DNA from: Conchocele bisecta
Lineage: Eukaryota; Mollusca; Bivalvia; Lucinida; Thyasiridae
Length of the DNA stretch: 64,000 nt
Assembly (NCBI GenBank): GCA_029237695.1
Contig: CM055279.1
Location: forward strand, 19,307,686-19,371,685
Reading direction: 5' to 3'
The notes beneath the pieces are model-generated. The model had not been told where the DNA came from. It did no database searches and saw only the letters and a program-made list of their open reading frames with translations. A program made the translations under genes and the position numbers. Position 1 is the first letter of the stretch. Each line of letters opens with the position of its first letter. Positions 39,999 through 51,003 of this stretch are shown in pieces.

Positions 39999-41157
39999 CC
40001 GTAAAGATTCTAATAGACGCCCGGGCATCTATTAGAATCACCACTGGCTCCGAAGTTCTGGGTGGGAGTTTAATAGAAGCAAGTGTTATTCAGCATAGGG
40101 AAAATTATAAAAATATATAATTTTCTACTATCTGAACAAAAACATAATGAAGGGACGTTACTCCGTCAGTTTATGGACATTTTGGACCATGACGTTTCGG
40201 CCCACTTTGGTCATTATGATACAGTTGGTAAAAATTTAAACTACTGGTAATGTATATATCGAGACAGCGTCGATCATTAATGCTGATCAGATTTACTCCT
40301 ACGGATGTTTCGGACTGTCTCTGTTTCGTACCATGGACGTTTCGGCCCGTGGACTTTTCGTTGCGTATCAGTGCGATTAATGTCGGCCCACGGCCACGTC
40401 CAGAACAAGCCATATTTATTTTTGCTCATCGCCTGGGAAATATCGGCCAACAATCCTACATGGTGTCAATTTCACCCATATTATACGAGATGGGTTCGAG
40501 ATACTTTGAAAATAGCGTCTCCGTAACCGTGTAACTTCTGTAGCCGATTTCACCAACATTGCAAAGTATACTTTTCTAGCAGTATACTTTGAGGGAGTAA
40601 TCATTTATTTTTCCTGAAATGCATTATTTCATATAGAACTAACGACTGCATATATTTGATGATTAAAAGTATGCAGAATTATTATACTGAATATATTACA
40701 TTATCACAGCCAAAATGGCTGTGATAATGTAATAAATTCAGCATAATAAAAATTAATAATTTTATCCCTAAATTTAAAATTTCTCCCTCAAAGTATACTT
40801 TGCAATGTTGGTGAAATAGGCTACTGTCATTATCGCTCTGTGTCCGTGCAAATAGCTACTGCCGATGAGGAATTTACTATGAGACCTGAAACAGTCGAAT
40901 TTCGCTTCCGCTTTTGAAAGTGAAAGTAGCAATTATGTTTTTTTCTCCCGATTTTCAAGGAAGTTACGTACCTTTTTAAATACTGGAAAGAAAAGAAATC
41001 TTGTTGGACCTTTAGCTCCGATTTTGTTTCAAGTTAGTACTGGGCGTTTATTAGAGGCACTAATTTCGTGAAAATCAGCCAAAATAAATTGTAATTTTCG
41101 TAAAAAGTGGGGGGTGGCTGTCCATTAGAGCATGTGCATCTATTAGAATATTTACGG
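39999..41157. mobile_element. TA-CCGTAA element, ~1.16 kb
   Basis: TA-CCGTAAAGATTCTAATAGA on the left, TCTATTAGAATATTTACGG-TA on the right. It contains the GCATCTATTAGAATCACC block and a family E element (40540-40824). No transposase recognised. TA targets suggest the Tc1/mariner/pogo superfamily. Confidence 0.82.
40540..40824. mobile_element. Family E element, complete, with its own nested hairpin
   Basis: GTAGCCGATTTCACCAACAT and TGTTGGTGAAATAGGCTAC are the ends. A TATTACATTATCACAGCC hairpin (40687-40735) lies inside. Same family as 4706, 5107 and 51503. Confidence 0.85.
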
Positions 41158-41209
41158 TATTTAGGGGTGAAGGGGCGTTTAAGGGTATAGTATCATCAAT
41201 ATCCATGTT

Positions 41210-41340
41210 TAACACTCACATTTTTGCCTTAATTCTTAACAAAAAAACGTTTTGGCAGCACATGTGAATCGTCTCCAGTGGAGACGATTCTCATGCGTTG
41301 TCAAAATGGGTTTTTATCGAGAGATATTGAAAGTAACATA
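41210..41340. mobile_element. TTAA MITE, family I, right part missing
   Basis: TTAA-CACTCACATTTTTGCC, CTTAATTCTTAACAAAAAA and the hairpin GAATCGTCTCCA-GTGGAGACGATTC match 54706-54903; then the 168-bp tandem array takes over. Confidence 0.75.
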
Positions 41341-41344
41341 CTTA

Positions 41345-41880
41345 ATGCTTCAAAAACTTAAACGCTCAGGTAAATATCTTATCATTTCTGTTTTCTTTCA
41401 CGGATCAGCTTCATACTTCATATACGCATTGCTCTAATGGTCCTCTACCGCCCTGTGCCAATTCCACATTTGTCCTGCCCCCGCGAAGCCCAGGGTCAAG
41501 GTCACATACTTGGTGCTTCAAAAACTTTAACTCTCGGGTAAATATCTTATAATTTCTGTTCCCTTTCACGGATCAGCTTCATACTTCATACATGCATTGC
41601 TCTAATGGTCCTCTACTGTCCTGTGCCAAATCCACGTTCGTCCTGCCTGCACCAAGCCCAGGGTCAAGGTCACATGCTTAGTGCTTCAAAACCTTAAACG
41701 CTCAGGTAAATATCTTATAATTTCTGTTTTCTTTCACGGATCAGCTTCATACTTCATATACGCATTGCTCTAATGGTCCTCTACTGCCCTGTGCCAATTC
41801 CACGTTTGTCCTGCCCCCCGCGAAGCTCAAGGTCAAGGTCACATACTTGGTGCTTCAAAAACTTTAACGCTCAGGTAAAA
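41345..41880. repeat. 168-bp tandem array, 3 units
   Basis: GCTTCAAAAACTT recurs at 41347, 41515, 41683 and 41852. Units include CACGGATCAGCTTCATACTT, GCTCTAATGGTCCTCTAC and CAGGGTCAAGGTCACA, a cousin of the 44.9-46.9 kb array. Confidence 0.9.
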
Positions 41881-41965
41881 ACAAATTTTGACTTGGAATT
41901 TGGCCTCATTTATTATCAAAGCGATATGTGGGGCATCCGTGTTCGATGAACACATTTTCTAGTTT

Positions 41966-42430
41966 TTTCCGACATAATGCCTATGCTCAATAAATGTAAA
42001 TCCAATAATTGTTTACAAGAAAACATAGACTATCACAAGTTTGCACTTACAAACATTTTAGTCTTACAAAGTTTACTGAAACGGCCCCCAGTTGGCCATC
42101 ACATACCACTATCCAACATGTGACCTATTTTGTCCGCATAATCGACTTGGCTAGCTATTTTCAATGTTAATGTTTTTCCGTTTAGACCCACCCGTTCACT
42201 TACCACTATCCAAAATGTGACCTTTTTATGACCTTGACCTATTTTTTTTCCACATAATTTTCAATACCGGTATTATGTTTTTGTGTTTATATCCGTTTGT
42301 CACTTTCTGTACCACCATACTTGCACAACTTCATAACCAAAGTTTGCCCACCATATTCCACTATCCATCATCTGACCTTTTTTTACCTTTACCTATTTTT
42401 TTCCGCGTAATCAACGCGGCTTTTGTGGGT
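41966..42430. repeat. Fragments: GTTTCACTAAAC-type MITE right end, then CAGGCTATTGG-type blocks
   Basis: 41966-42088 has GCCTATGCTCAATAAATGTA and ends ACTGAAACGGCCCCC. From 42095 two to three diverged blocks with CCACTATCCAACATGTGACC and TTTTCAATGTTAATG follow. Confidence 0.65.
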
Positions 42431-43144
42431 TTGAATCATCTCTTGTTCTCATCAAAAACAAGTCTTGGCAAAACTTTCGAATCATTTCCATTTATAAGCA
42501 AGGTATCTGCATCTACACTTTTAGTAACAAGTTACATTGTGATACCGTAATCATCCATTTAAACACCCCGAGGGCATTGCATTTTCGAAAAGGGGGGCAT
42601 CTAAATGAGCGTGTTTTTTTGAGAAATAGATTGTTATAAAACTTGCTTCCATGTTCTCCAAATAACTCAAAATACGAGTGCGGTGCTATTTGCTGTGTTG
42701 TAAACACCTGGGAGTAAGATTGCTAATTATTATAACGTCCCCTAGCTGTAAACACGCATTTCATTATAGATCTACAAAAATTGTCAATCACCTCAGGCTG
42801 AAGTCTCGAGGGACGAAGTCCCATTGGGCCGAATTGTCGTACATATGACGATACATATCTTCCCAAGTATTATCATGGACACAGTACTAGATCCTATGTA
42901 ATACACTGAAGTACATTTCTTGCAATTTCTGCAAATATTTTATTTCACAATGTGCAATTCGCCGCTACGGTTACCGGTCATAACGAATACACATCGAATC
43001 GCGTGAGTGGAAGTACAGTTTAAAAGGGTATGAGAGTTACCGCACTGCAATTATTTATTGTATGTGATGATTACCGCTTCCGGATTATTTGTTTACGCCA
43101 AGTTTTACCGATATGAAAGCAACTTTTGGGAAATTTTACCAGAC
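42431..43144. other. Mostly unclassified noncoding sequence
   Basis: TACCGTAATCATCCATTTAA at 42544 resembles the inverse of a tip near 47230 (ATTACGGTA). Otherwise nothing recognised. Confidence 0.45.
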
Positions 43145-43145
43145 T

Positions 43146-44898
43146 AGGGTTGGCAATTTCCCGGAAATTAGCATATTTCCCGGGACCGGGACGGCGGGAA
43201 ATACCGGGAAATATGATCCAGTGCTGAATGGTAATCCAGGTAAGGGTGTAATTGTTTTACAGCCTCTAAGCAAACAAAGTGACCACACATCGTTTGACAC
43301 TTGACAATTCTTTAAATACACAATACACACAGCAGGGTGTGACGAAACAGTTTAATTATCCTTTCTTATTAAAACTACATGTTATTATCAAGCTGTCAAC
43401 TATTTAAATAACCAATATTGTCCTTAAAACATAATTAGGCTGAAAATTGTTAAAAAAGCAGGAAAAAATTACCGTATTCGTGCGATTATAAGTCGCAATG
43501 ATGTATATGTCGCACCCCTATTTTCACTCCAAAATCTGGGGGAAAAAGTCTACATGGGTCTATAAGACGCCCTCAATTTTCTAAAAAAAAAATGAAACAA
43601 AAACAAAAAAAATCGCAGAGTTGTAGTTGTTGTTGTTTATAAATACCAGGCGCTGTTTTTTTGGTCACTCACAAGCTTCGTACCCTGGAATTTTCGGACC
43701 AATAGAATTAATCGCCAAGTTGTTGTTGTTATTTAATATTAATTCCCCGCGCTGTTTTTTATTTATTTTTCGTACCCTGGACGTTTCGGACCAATACAAT
43801 TAATCGCCAAGTTGTTGTTGTTGTTATTTAATACTAATTCCCCGCGCTGTTTTTTTATTTATTTTTCGTACCCTGAAAGTTTCGGACCAATTCATGTAAT
43901 CAAGTAATACAAACAATATGGCAATAATTGTTTTCTATCTATAGAGGATACTGTTCAAAATGCGATATGAAAAAACTAGAATTTTCGGTGGTATTTAACC
44001 CTACTGTCAGTTTGAGAAATTCTTCTCAATGTCAACACCTAATCAGAATACGACTCAATTATCGCGACAGTTTCACACTAAGAAAACAAATCTGACCACT
44101 TCACACGAGAAATGGCTTGTGCCGAAAATTTAGTAATTGACGTTTGACACGACTGAGATTAAAGGTGGCAATAAGGCAGATCTCAGTTTCTCACCTTTCA
44201 AAATAACTGGCAAACACCTCAAATTACACATTGTCAACACATGGGAAACCCTTCTCGTCTGTAATCGAAGCCCACTGTACATATTGTAGACACAGATCAG
44301 CTTGTAAATCAATGTGCATTCCCAATAATAAATATATACTATATAGACCATTAACTCGGAACTTCAGTCAATTGCGTGTTCCCGATACAGGGCCGTAACG
44401 AATATGGGCGAAATGGTTAGGGTACGAACATGCCATTTTAAAAATAGGCTAAATCAGCAAACTGGATCTGATCTTGGTATACACTGTTCGCCTTCGGTAT
44501 AGAAAATGTGTACCGAATGTGACACAGGGCCGGAACGAGTAAGGCGCGAGTAAGGCGCGAGTAAGGCGCGAACTGTTTAGAATACGAATCCATTTTTCCA
44601 ATACCGGATTTTACCCCAAAGACTAACAACAACAACAAATATAGGAACGCATTTTATTGTTTTGATTTTTGGTCGTTTATTTCAATATTTCGGATGGAAA
44701 AAAATGCTCATGTATCTACATGTATTTATAAGACGCAGGGGCTTTCTGGGATACAAATCTGAGGGGAAAAAATGCGTCTTATAATCGCACGAATACGGTA
44801 TGTGAAAAATCATATTTCCCGGTATTTCCCACTTTTGAGAGTATTTCCCCGCGGCGGGGCGGGATATACTGCCCCTGGTATTTTCCTGGCCAACCCTG
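43146..44898. mobile_element. Outer element with AGGGTTGGC ends
   Basis: AGGGTTGGCAATTTCCCGGA on the left and CCTGGCCAACCCT on the right; CCCGGGA-GGCGGGAAATACCGGGAA near the left is echoed by TTTCCCGGTATTTCCC near the right. Ends of this kind are seen in hAT elements, but no target duplication could be matched. It is interrupted by 43472-44798. Confidence 0.65.
43472..44798. mobile_element. TA-CCGTATTCGTGCGATTATAA element
   Basis: TA-CCGTATTCGTGCGATTATAA and TTATAATCGCACGAATACGG-TA, perfect for 20 bases, both TA copies present. A ~94-base unit (CGTACCCTGGA, TTCGGACCAAT, CCAAGTTGTTGTTG, CCCCGCGCTG) is repeated three times at 43620-43900. GAGTAAGGCGC is tripled near 44540. No transposase seen. 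Confidence 0.85.
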
Positions 44899-44910
44899 CT
44901 TGAGCATCTT

Positions 44911-46498
44911 TATACCCCCCGCAACGAGTTGAGGGGGGGTATACTGGAGTCAGGTTGTCCGTCCGTGCGTCCGTGCGTCCGTCCGTCCGTCCGGATAAAC
45001 TTAACATCAGAGAAATATTGTTATAACTTCTATTTCCTTCATCTAAAATGCTTGATATTTCACACATGCATTCCTGTAAGGCTCTACTACCATGCTGTGC
45101 CAAATCCACGACCGTCCAACCCCCGCAGATCCCAAGGTCAAGGTCAATTATTAGTCCGTAAACTTACATCAGAGAAATATTGTTACTTCTATTTCTTCAT
45201 CTAATTGTTATATTTCACATGCATTCTGTAAGGTCTATAACATGCTGTGCCAAATCCTTACGACGTCCAACCCCCGCAGTCCAAGGGTCAAGGTCAAATA
45301 CTTAGTTTCTACAAAACTTAACTCAGATATTGTTATAACTTCTATTTCCTTATCTAAAAATGTTAATATTTCACACATGCCTTCCTGTGGCTCTCATACC
45401 ATGCTGTGCCAAATCCACGACCGTCCAACCCGCAGATCCCAAGGTCAAGGTCAAATACTTAGTCTCTTTACAAAACTTAACATCAGAGAATATTGTTTAT
45501 AAACTTCTATTTCCTTCATCTAAAATGCTTAATATTTCACACATGCATTGCCTGTAAGGCTCTACTACCATGCTGTGCAAAATCCATGACAGTCCAAACC
45601 CCCGCTGATTCCCAATGTCAAGGTCAAATACTCTTTACAAAACTTAACATCAGAGAAATATTGTTATAACTTCTATTTCCTTCATCTAAAATGCTTAATA
45701 TTTCACACATGCATTCCTGTAAGGCTCTACTACCATGCTGTGCCAAATCCACGACCGTCCAACCCCCGCAGATCCCAAGGTCAAGGTCAAATACTTAGTC
45801 AAACTATTTACAAAATAACATAGAGAATATTGTTTATAACTTCATTTCCTTCATCTAAAATGCTTAATATTTCACACATGCATTCCTGTAAGGCTCTACT
45901 ACCATGCTGTGCAAAATCCATGACCGTCCAACCCCCGCTGATCCCAATGTCAAGGTCAAATACTCTTTACAAAACTTAACATCAGAGAAATAAGTTATAA
46001 TTCTATTTCCTTCATTGAAATTCTTATTATTTCACTTGTGCATTCCTCTAAGGTTGTACTATCATGCTGTCACAAATCTACGAGTGTCCAAACCCCAGTG
46101 CTCCCAAGGTCAAGGTCACATACTTAGTCTCTTTACAAAACTTAACATCAGAGAAATATGTTATAACTTCTATTTCTTTCATGGAAAAATACTTAATATT
46201 TCATATGCTGTGACAAATCCCCGCTGATCTCGAGTCAACGTCACATACATACCGTATAACAATTGGCTTAACGCCCCCTCTCACAATAAAAACGCCCCCC
46301 CCCCCCCCCCCATATAAAAAAAAAAAAAAAAAATCCTTTTTTTTTTTTTTTTTTTTTAATAATGGCTAATAAACGCCCCCCCCCCCCCCCCCCCCCCCCA
46401 AATAATTTTGTTTTTTTTTTTTTTTACCAATGACCGCCAATTTCAAACACAAATAGTCTTTAAATCTTTATTTGTGTTTGAAATTGGTGGTCCTTGGT

Positions 46499-46556
<58 letters not shown>

Positions 46557-46895
46557 TTTTTACTGGCTAATAAACGCCCCCCCCCCCCTTTTGTAAAATG
46601 TAACGCCTCCGGGGGCGTTAATTCGAGGTTATACGGTAGTCTCTTTACAAAACTTAACATCAGAGAAATCGGTTATAACTTCTATTTCCTTGCTCGGATC
46701 TGCTTCACATTTCACACACTCATTGCTCCAATGGACCTCTACCACCCTGTGACAAATTCACGTTCATGCCGCTCGCGCTAATCCCAGAGTCAAGGTCACA
46801 AGCCCACACACTTGGAAATTTGTACATATTTTAGGGGTACCTGGGCCCACGCGGGGGGTATATTCCGTAAGCCTCGCTTACTGACCAATCTAGTT
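44911..46895 (+). mobile_element. ATACCCCC...GCAACGAG tandem element, about 9 units
   Basis: A TATACCCCCC-GCAACGAGTTGAGG-GGGGTATAC hairpin, a GTCC/GTGC run, then units of ~160-170 bases (AACTTAACATCAGAGAAATA, TTCCTTCATCTAAAATGCTT, ACCATGCTGTGCCAAATCCA, CCCAAGGTCAAGGTCA) from 44998. The end is GCTTACTGACCAATCTAGTT. A 46252-46636 MITE interrupts the last units. Shorter copy: 62956-63721. Confidence 0.85.
46252..46636. mobile_element. TA-CCGTATAAC MITE with homopolymer runs
   Basis: TA-CCGTATAACAATTGGCTTAA and CGAGGTTATACGG-TA are the ends. Inside are C runs of 17 and 24, A and T runs of 15-36 (46295-46561) and a hairpin TTTCAAACACAAATA. The pre-insertion site CATACT-TA-GTCTC is predictable from neighbouring units. 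Confidence 0.8.
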
Positions 46896-46904
46896 CTTAC
46901 TGGT

Positions 46905-47237
46905 AAGTGGGTTGTTGATTTTCAAAAAAAAAACAGTGGGGCGTTTAAATCACAGGTTGAAGTAACGGACCGAGGTCTATAAATACATTAAATATGCCTA
47001 AAAGCATCAATAAATGAAGAAAAATTTTTTTTTTTTTTTTTATTTTTTTTTTTTTTTTTACCCCATCCATCTAATCTTATGGGGATCCATAAGATTAGAT
47101 GGATGGAGTAAAAAAAATATATTTTTTTTCTTCATTTATTGATGCTTTGAGGCATATTTAATGTATTTATAGACCTCGTTCCGTTACTTCAACCTGTGAG
47201 ATAAATTGGCAGGGGCGTTAAAATAGACGATTACGGT
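46905..47237. mobile_element. MITE copy with CACAGGTTGAAGTAACGG ends within a GGGGCGTTTAA fragment
   Basis: 46951-47198: CACAGGTTGAAGTAACGGAC to CCGTTACTTCAACCTGTG, arms ~120 bases with TCTAATCTTATGG-GGATCC at the centre. Flanks GTGGGGCGTTTAAAT and GGCAGGGGCGTTAAAATAGA suggest the host was another TACGGTA-ended element. Confidence 0.8.
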
Positions 47238-47290
47238 ACGTGTGACATTCAAGAATTTCAAATATGTATAATTAGTTTGTGTATCTCCAT

Positions 47291-47648
47291 TATAGGAATG
47301 AATGGCCTTTTTGTGGAATTTATCGGGGTATAAACTTGGAAAAGTCGCGGGAATACTGGACGAAGGCCGGAAGGCCTCGTCCAGTATTCCCGCGACTTTT
47401 CCAAGTTTATATCCCCGATAAATTCCACAAAAAGGCCATTCATTCCTTATAATTCCAGCATTTGAAATAAATTCATCAAGAAAATGTGTTTATTTTCCGT
47501 TTTCTTAAGAATTATTTTAACTGCGCCTGACGGTTACGGAAAGTAGTTCGGCATGGGAGTTTACTGGGATATAAATTTTGGACAGAGACTTGCTACGGAC
47601 CAATCAAATGTTAGGGAATTGTGTAAATAGTTTTGTGCTGGAATTATA
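47291..47648. mobile_element. Family F MITE, complete
   Basis: TATAGGAATGAATGGCC to GTGCTGGAATTATA. The module-two hairpin is close to perfect in this copy, a good reference for the family. Confidence 0.9.
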
Positions 47649-47948
47649 TGGATATATTTTTCATTATTTAATTGCTGGTTTATAATTTCTAATTGGTGGT
47701 TATGTGTATTAGATTAATTTCCAGTTTGAACAGCCGTTTTCACGCCCAAGTACATGCACAAACATCAATTAAATTTGGATTACATAATAAAGTGTCGCAG
47801 ATCGATGTATAAAATGTCGCAGCTGAACATACATTTTTATCTATCTCTTTATACTGCTGCACACCCTCACGGGTAATTTCGAGCAGGTATTTATTTCATA
47901 TATACATGTACATACAATTCAAACACAATCAAAGTTCCAGATATTTAG
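47649..47948. other. Unclassified noncoding sequence
   Basis: No gene or shared repeat recognised between the family F element and the large foldback. Confidence 0.45.
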
Positions 47949-48054
47949 CCGGTGTCACAGAATATTCTCCCCCCTAGAATATTCACCGAATATTTTCCCC
48001 TCCACACAAATATTCTCCCCCCCCCCACCTCCATTCATTGTAAAATCGGGTGGG

Positions 48055-50055
48055 GGGGATAATATTCGGCGAATAATTTGCCCCCCGCCCCCGGTCAGCC
48101 AAACCGTGTGTGATATGAGTCTGATGTAGGAGAGGGGGTGGGGGATAATATTCGGCGAATAATTTGCCCCCCCCCCCCCCACTCCCAGTCAGCCAAACCT
48201 TCTGTGATATGAGTGTTGTGTAGAGGAGAGGTGGGGGGGGGATAATATTCGGCAAATAATTTGCCCCCCGCCCCCGGTCAGCCAAACCGTGTGTGATATG
48301 AGTCTGATGTAGGAGAGGGGGGGGGGGGGGATAATATTCGGCGAATAATTTGCCCCCCCCCCCCTCCCAGTCAGCCAAACCTTCTGTGATATGAGTGTTG
48401 TGTAGAGGAGAGGTGGGGGGGATAATATTCGGCGAATAATTTGCCCCCCGCCCCCGGTCAGCCAAACCGTCTGTGATATGAGTGTGGTGTAGAGGAGAGG
48501 TGGGGGGGGGGATAATATTCGGCGAATAATTTGTCCCCGCCCCGGTCAGCCAAACCGTGTGTGATATGAGTCTGATGTAGGAGAGGGGGGGGGATGATAA
48601 TATCGGCGAATAATTTGCCCCCCCCCCCCCCTCCCAGTCAGCCAAATCTTCTGTGATATGAGTGTTGTGTAGAGGAGAGGTGGGGGGGGATAATATTCGG
48701 CGAACAATTTGCCCCCCGCCCCCCGGTCAGCCAAACCGTGTGTGATATGAGTGATGTAGGAGAGGGGGGGGGGGAGGGAGGATAATATTCGGCGAATAAT
48801 TTGCCCCCCCCTCCCAGTCAGCTAAACCTTCTGTGATATGAGTGTTGTGTAGAGGAGAGGTGGGGGGGATAATATTCGGCGAATAATTTGCACCCCGCCC
48901 CCCGGTCAGCCAAACCGTCTGTGATATGAGTGTGGTGTAGAGGAGAGGTGGGGGGGGATAATATTCGGCGACTAATTTGCCCCCCGCCCCTGGTCAGCCA
49001 AACCATGTGTGATATGAGTCTGATGTAGGAGAGGGGGGGGGGGGATAATGAGTCTGATGTAGGAGAGGGGGGGGGATAATATTCGGCGAATAATTTGCCC
49101 CCCCCCCCTCCCAGTCAGCCAAATCTTCTGTGATATGAGTGTTGTGTAGAGGAGAGGTGGGGGGGGATAATATTCGGTGAATAATTTGTCCCCCGCCCAC
49201 CGGTCAGCCAAACCGTCTGTGATATGAGTGTGGTGTAGAGGAGAGGTGGGGGGGATAATATTCGGCGAATAATTTGCCCCCCACCCCCCGATCAGCCAAA
49301 CCGTTCTTGATATGAGTGTGGTGTAAGAGGAGGAGGTGGGGGGGGGGATAATATTCGGCGAATAATTTGCCCCCCGCCCCCCAGTCAGCCAAACCCTCTG
49401 TGATATGAGTGTTGTGTAGAGGAGAGGGGGGAGATAATATTCGGCGAATATTTTGCCCCCCGCCCGTTGCCCAGTCAGCCAAACCCTCTGTGATATGAGT
49501 GTGATGTAGAGGAGAGGTTCCAGTGGGGGGGGGGGGATAATATTCGGCGAATATTTTGCCCCCCGCCCCCCGGTCAGCCAAACCCTCTGTGATATGAGTG
49601 TGGTGTAGAGGAGAGGGGGGGGGATAATATTTGGCGAATATTTTGCCCCTCGTCGCCCAGTCAGCCAAACCCTTTTTGATATGAGTGTGATGTAGATCAG
49701 AGGTGGGGGGGGATAATATTCGGTGAATATTTTGCCCCCCCACCCCCCGGTCAGCCAAACCGTCTGTGATATGAGTGTGATGTAGAGGAGAGGGTGGGGG
49801 GGGATAAAATTCGGCGAATAATTTGTGCCCCAGTCAGCCAGACCCTCTGTGATATGAGTGTGCTGTAGAGGAGATAATATTTGGCGAATAATTTGCCCCC
49901 CGCCCCCAGTCAGCCAAACCCTCTGTGATATGATTGTTGTGTAGAGGAGAGGTGGGGGGATAATATTCGGCGAATAATTTGCCCCCGCCCCCCGTCAGCC
50001 AAACCGTCTGTGATATGAGTGTGGTGTAGAGGAGAGGTGGGGGGGATAATATTCG
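48055..50055. repeat. Left tandem array of the foldback, with higher-order pattern
   Basis: Three unit subtypes can be told apart: A (GTGTGTGATATGAGTCTGAT), B (TTCTGTGATATGAGTGTTGT), C (TCTGTGATATGAGTGTGGTG). From 48100 the order is A-B-A-B-C, A-B-A-B-C, A-(partial A)-B-C, that is, a ~450-base higher-order repeat; later units are mixed. Confidence 0.85.
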
Positions 50056-50800
50056 GGGGGCAAATTATTCGCCGAATATTATCCCCCCCCACCTCTCCTC
50101 TACACAACACTCATATCACAGAGGGTTTGGCTGACTGGGTGGCGGGGGGCAAATTATTCGCCGAATATTATCCCCCCCACCTCTCCTCTACACCACACTC
50201 ATATCACAGAGGATTTGGCTGACCGGGGGACGGAGGGCAAATTATTCGCCGAATATTATCCCCCCCACCTCTCCTCTACACAACACTCATATCACAGAGG
50301 GTTTGGCTGACTGGGGAGGCGGGGGGCAAATTATTTGCCGAATATTATCCCCCCACATCTCCTCTACACAACACTCATATCACAGAGGGTTTGGCTGACT
50401 GGGGGGCGGGGGGCAAATTATTCGCCGAATATTATCCCCCCCACCTCTCCTCTACACCACACTCATATCAACAGACGGTTTGGTCCTGACCGGGGGGGCA
50501 GGGGCAAATTATTCGACCCGAATATTATCCACCCACCTCTCCTCTACACAACACTCATATCACAAGAGGGTTTGGCTGACTGGGGGGCGGGGGGCAAATT
50601 ATTCGCCGAATATTATCCCCCCCACCTCTCCTCTACACCACACTCATATCACAGACGGTTTGGCTGACCGGGGGGCAGGGGCAAATTATTCGCCGAATAT
50701 TATCCCCCCACCTCTCCTCTACACAACACTCATATCACAGACGGTTTGGCTGACTGGGGGGGCGGGGTGGCAAATTATTCACCGAATATTATCCCCCCCA
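50056..50800. repeat. Right tandem array of the foldback, inverted
   Basis: Eight units complementary to those on the left (ATTATTCGCCGAATATTATC, CCACCTCTCCTCTAC, ACTCATATCACAGA, GGTTTGGCTGAC). The centre of symmetry is near 50055 with practically no spacer. Confidence 0.88.
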
Positions 50801-51003
50801 CAGTAACAGTAATAAAAGTCAGGAAAAAGGGGTGGGGGAGAATATTCCGGTGGAGGGCAAAATATTCGGCGAACATTCTACCCCCCGGGTATAAATATTC
50901 ATAATAAGGGGGAGATTATTCGCCTGGGGGGGGAGAATATTCGGCAAACATTCTGCCCCCGGGGGGGGAAATATTCTGGGGGGAAAATATTCGTTTACAC
51001 CGG

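Larger units (their letters stand above)
47949..51003. mobile_element. 3-kb foldback element made of ~90-bp tandem units in opposed arrays
   Basis: Outer ends CCGGTGTCACAGAATATTCT and the complement of CCGGTGTAAACGAATATTTT. From about 48055 to 50055 some 22 units run one way (GATAATATTCGGCGAATAAT, TTGCCCCCC, GTCAGCCAAACC, GTGATATGAGT, GTAGAGGAGAGG); from 50056 to 50800 about 8 units run the other way. Unique GAATATT-rich spacers separate arrays and ends. Structure matches Foldback/Galileo-type transposons; no protein gene inside, and the long frames are unit repeats. Confidence 0.85.

Noticed and set aside
44998..46800. Regularly spaced repeats that might suggest a CRISPR-like array
   Set aside because: Units are contiguous, ~165 bases, diverged along their whole length with no constant repeat/variable spacer division, and the DNA is eukaryotic.
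47955..50806. Open frames of up to 220 codons on both strands
   Set aside because: They are translations of ~90-bp repeat units, rich in repeated PPP and GGG tracts, recur in several frames and have no start context or domain.
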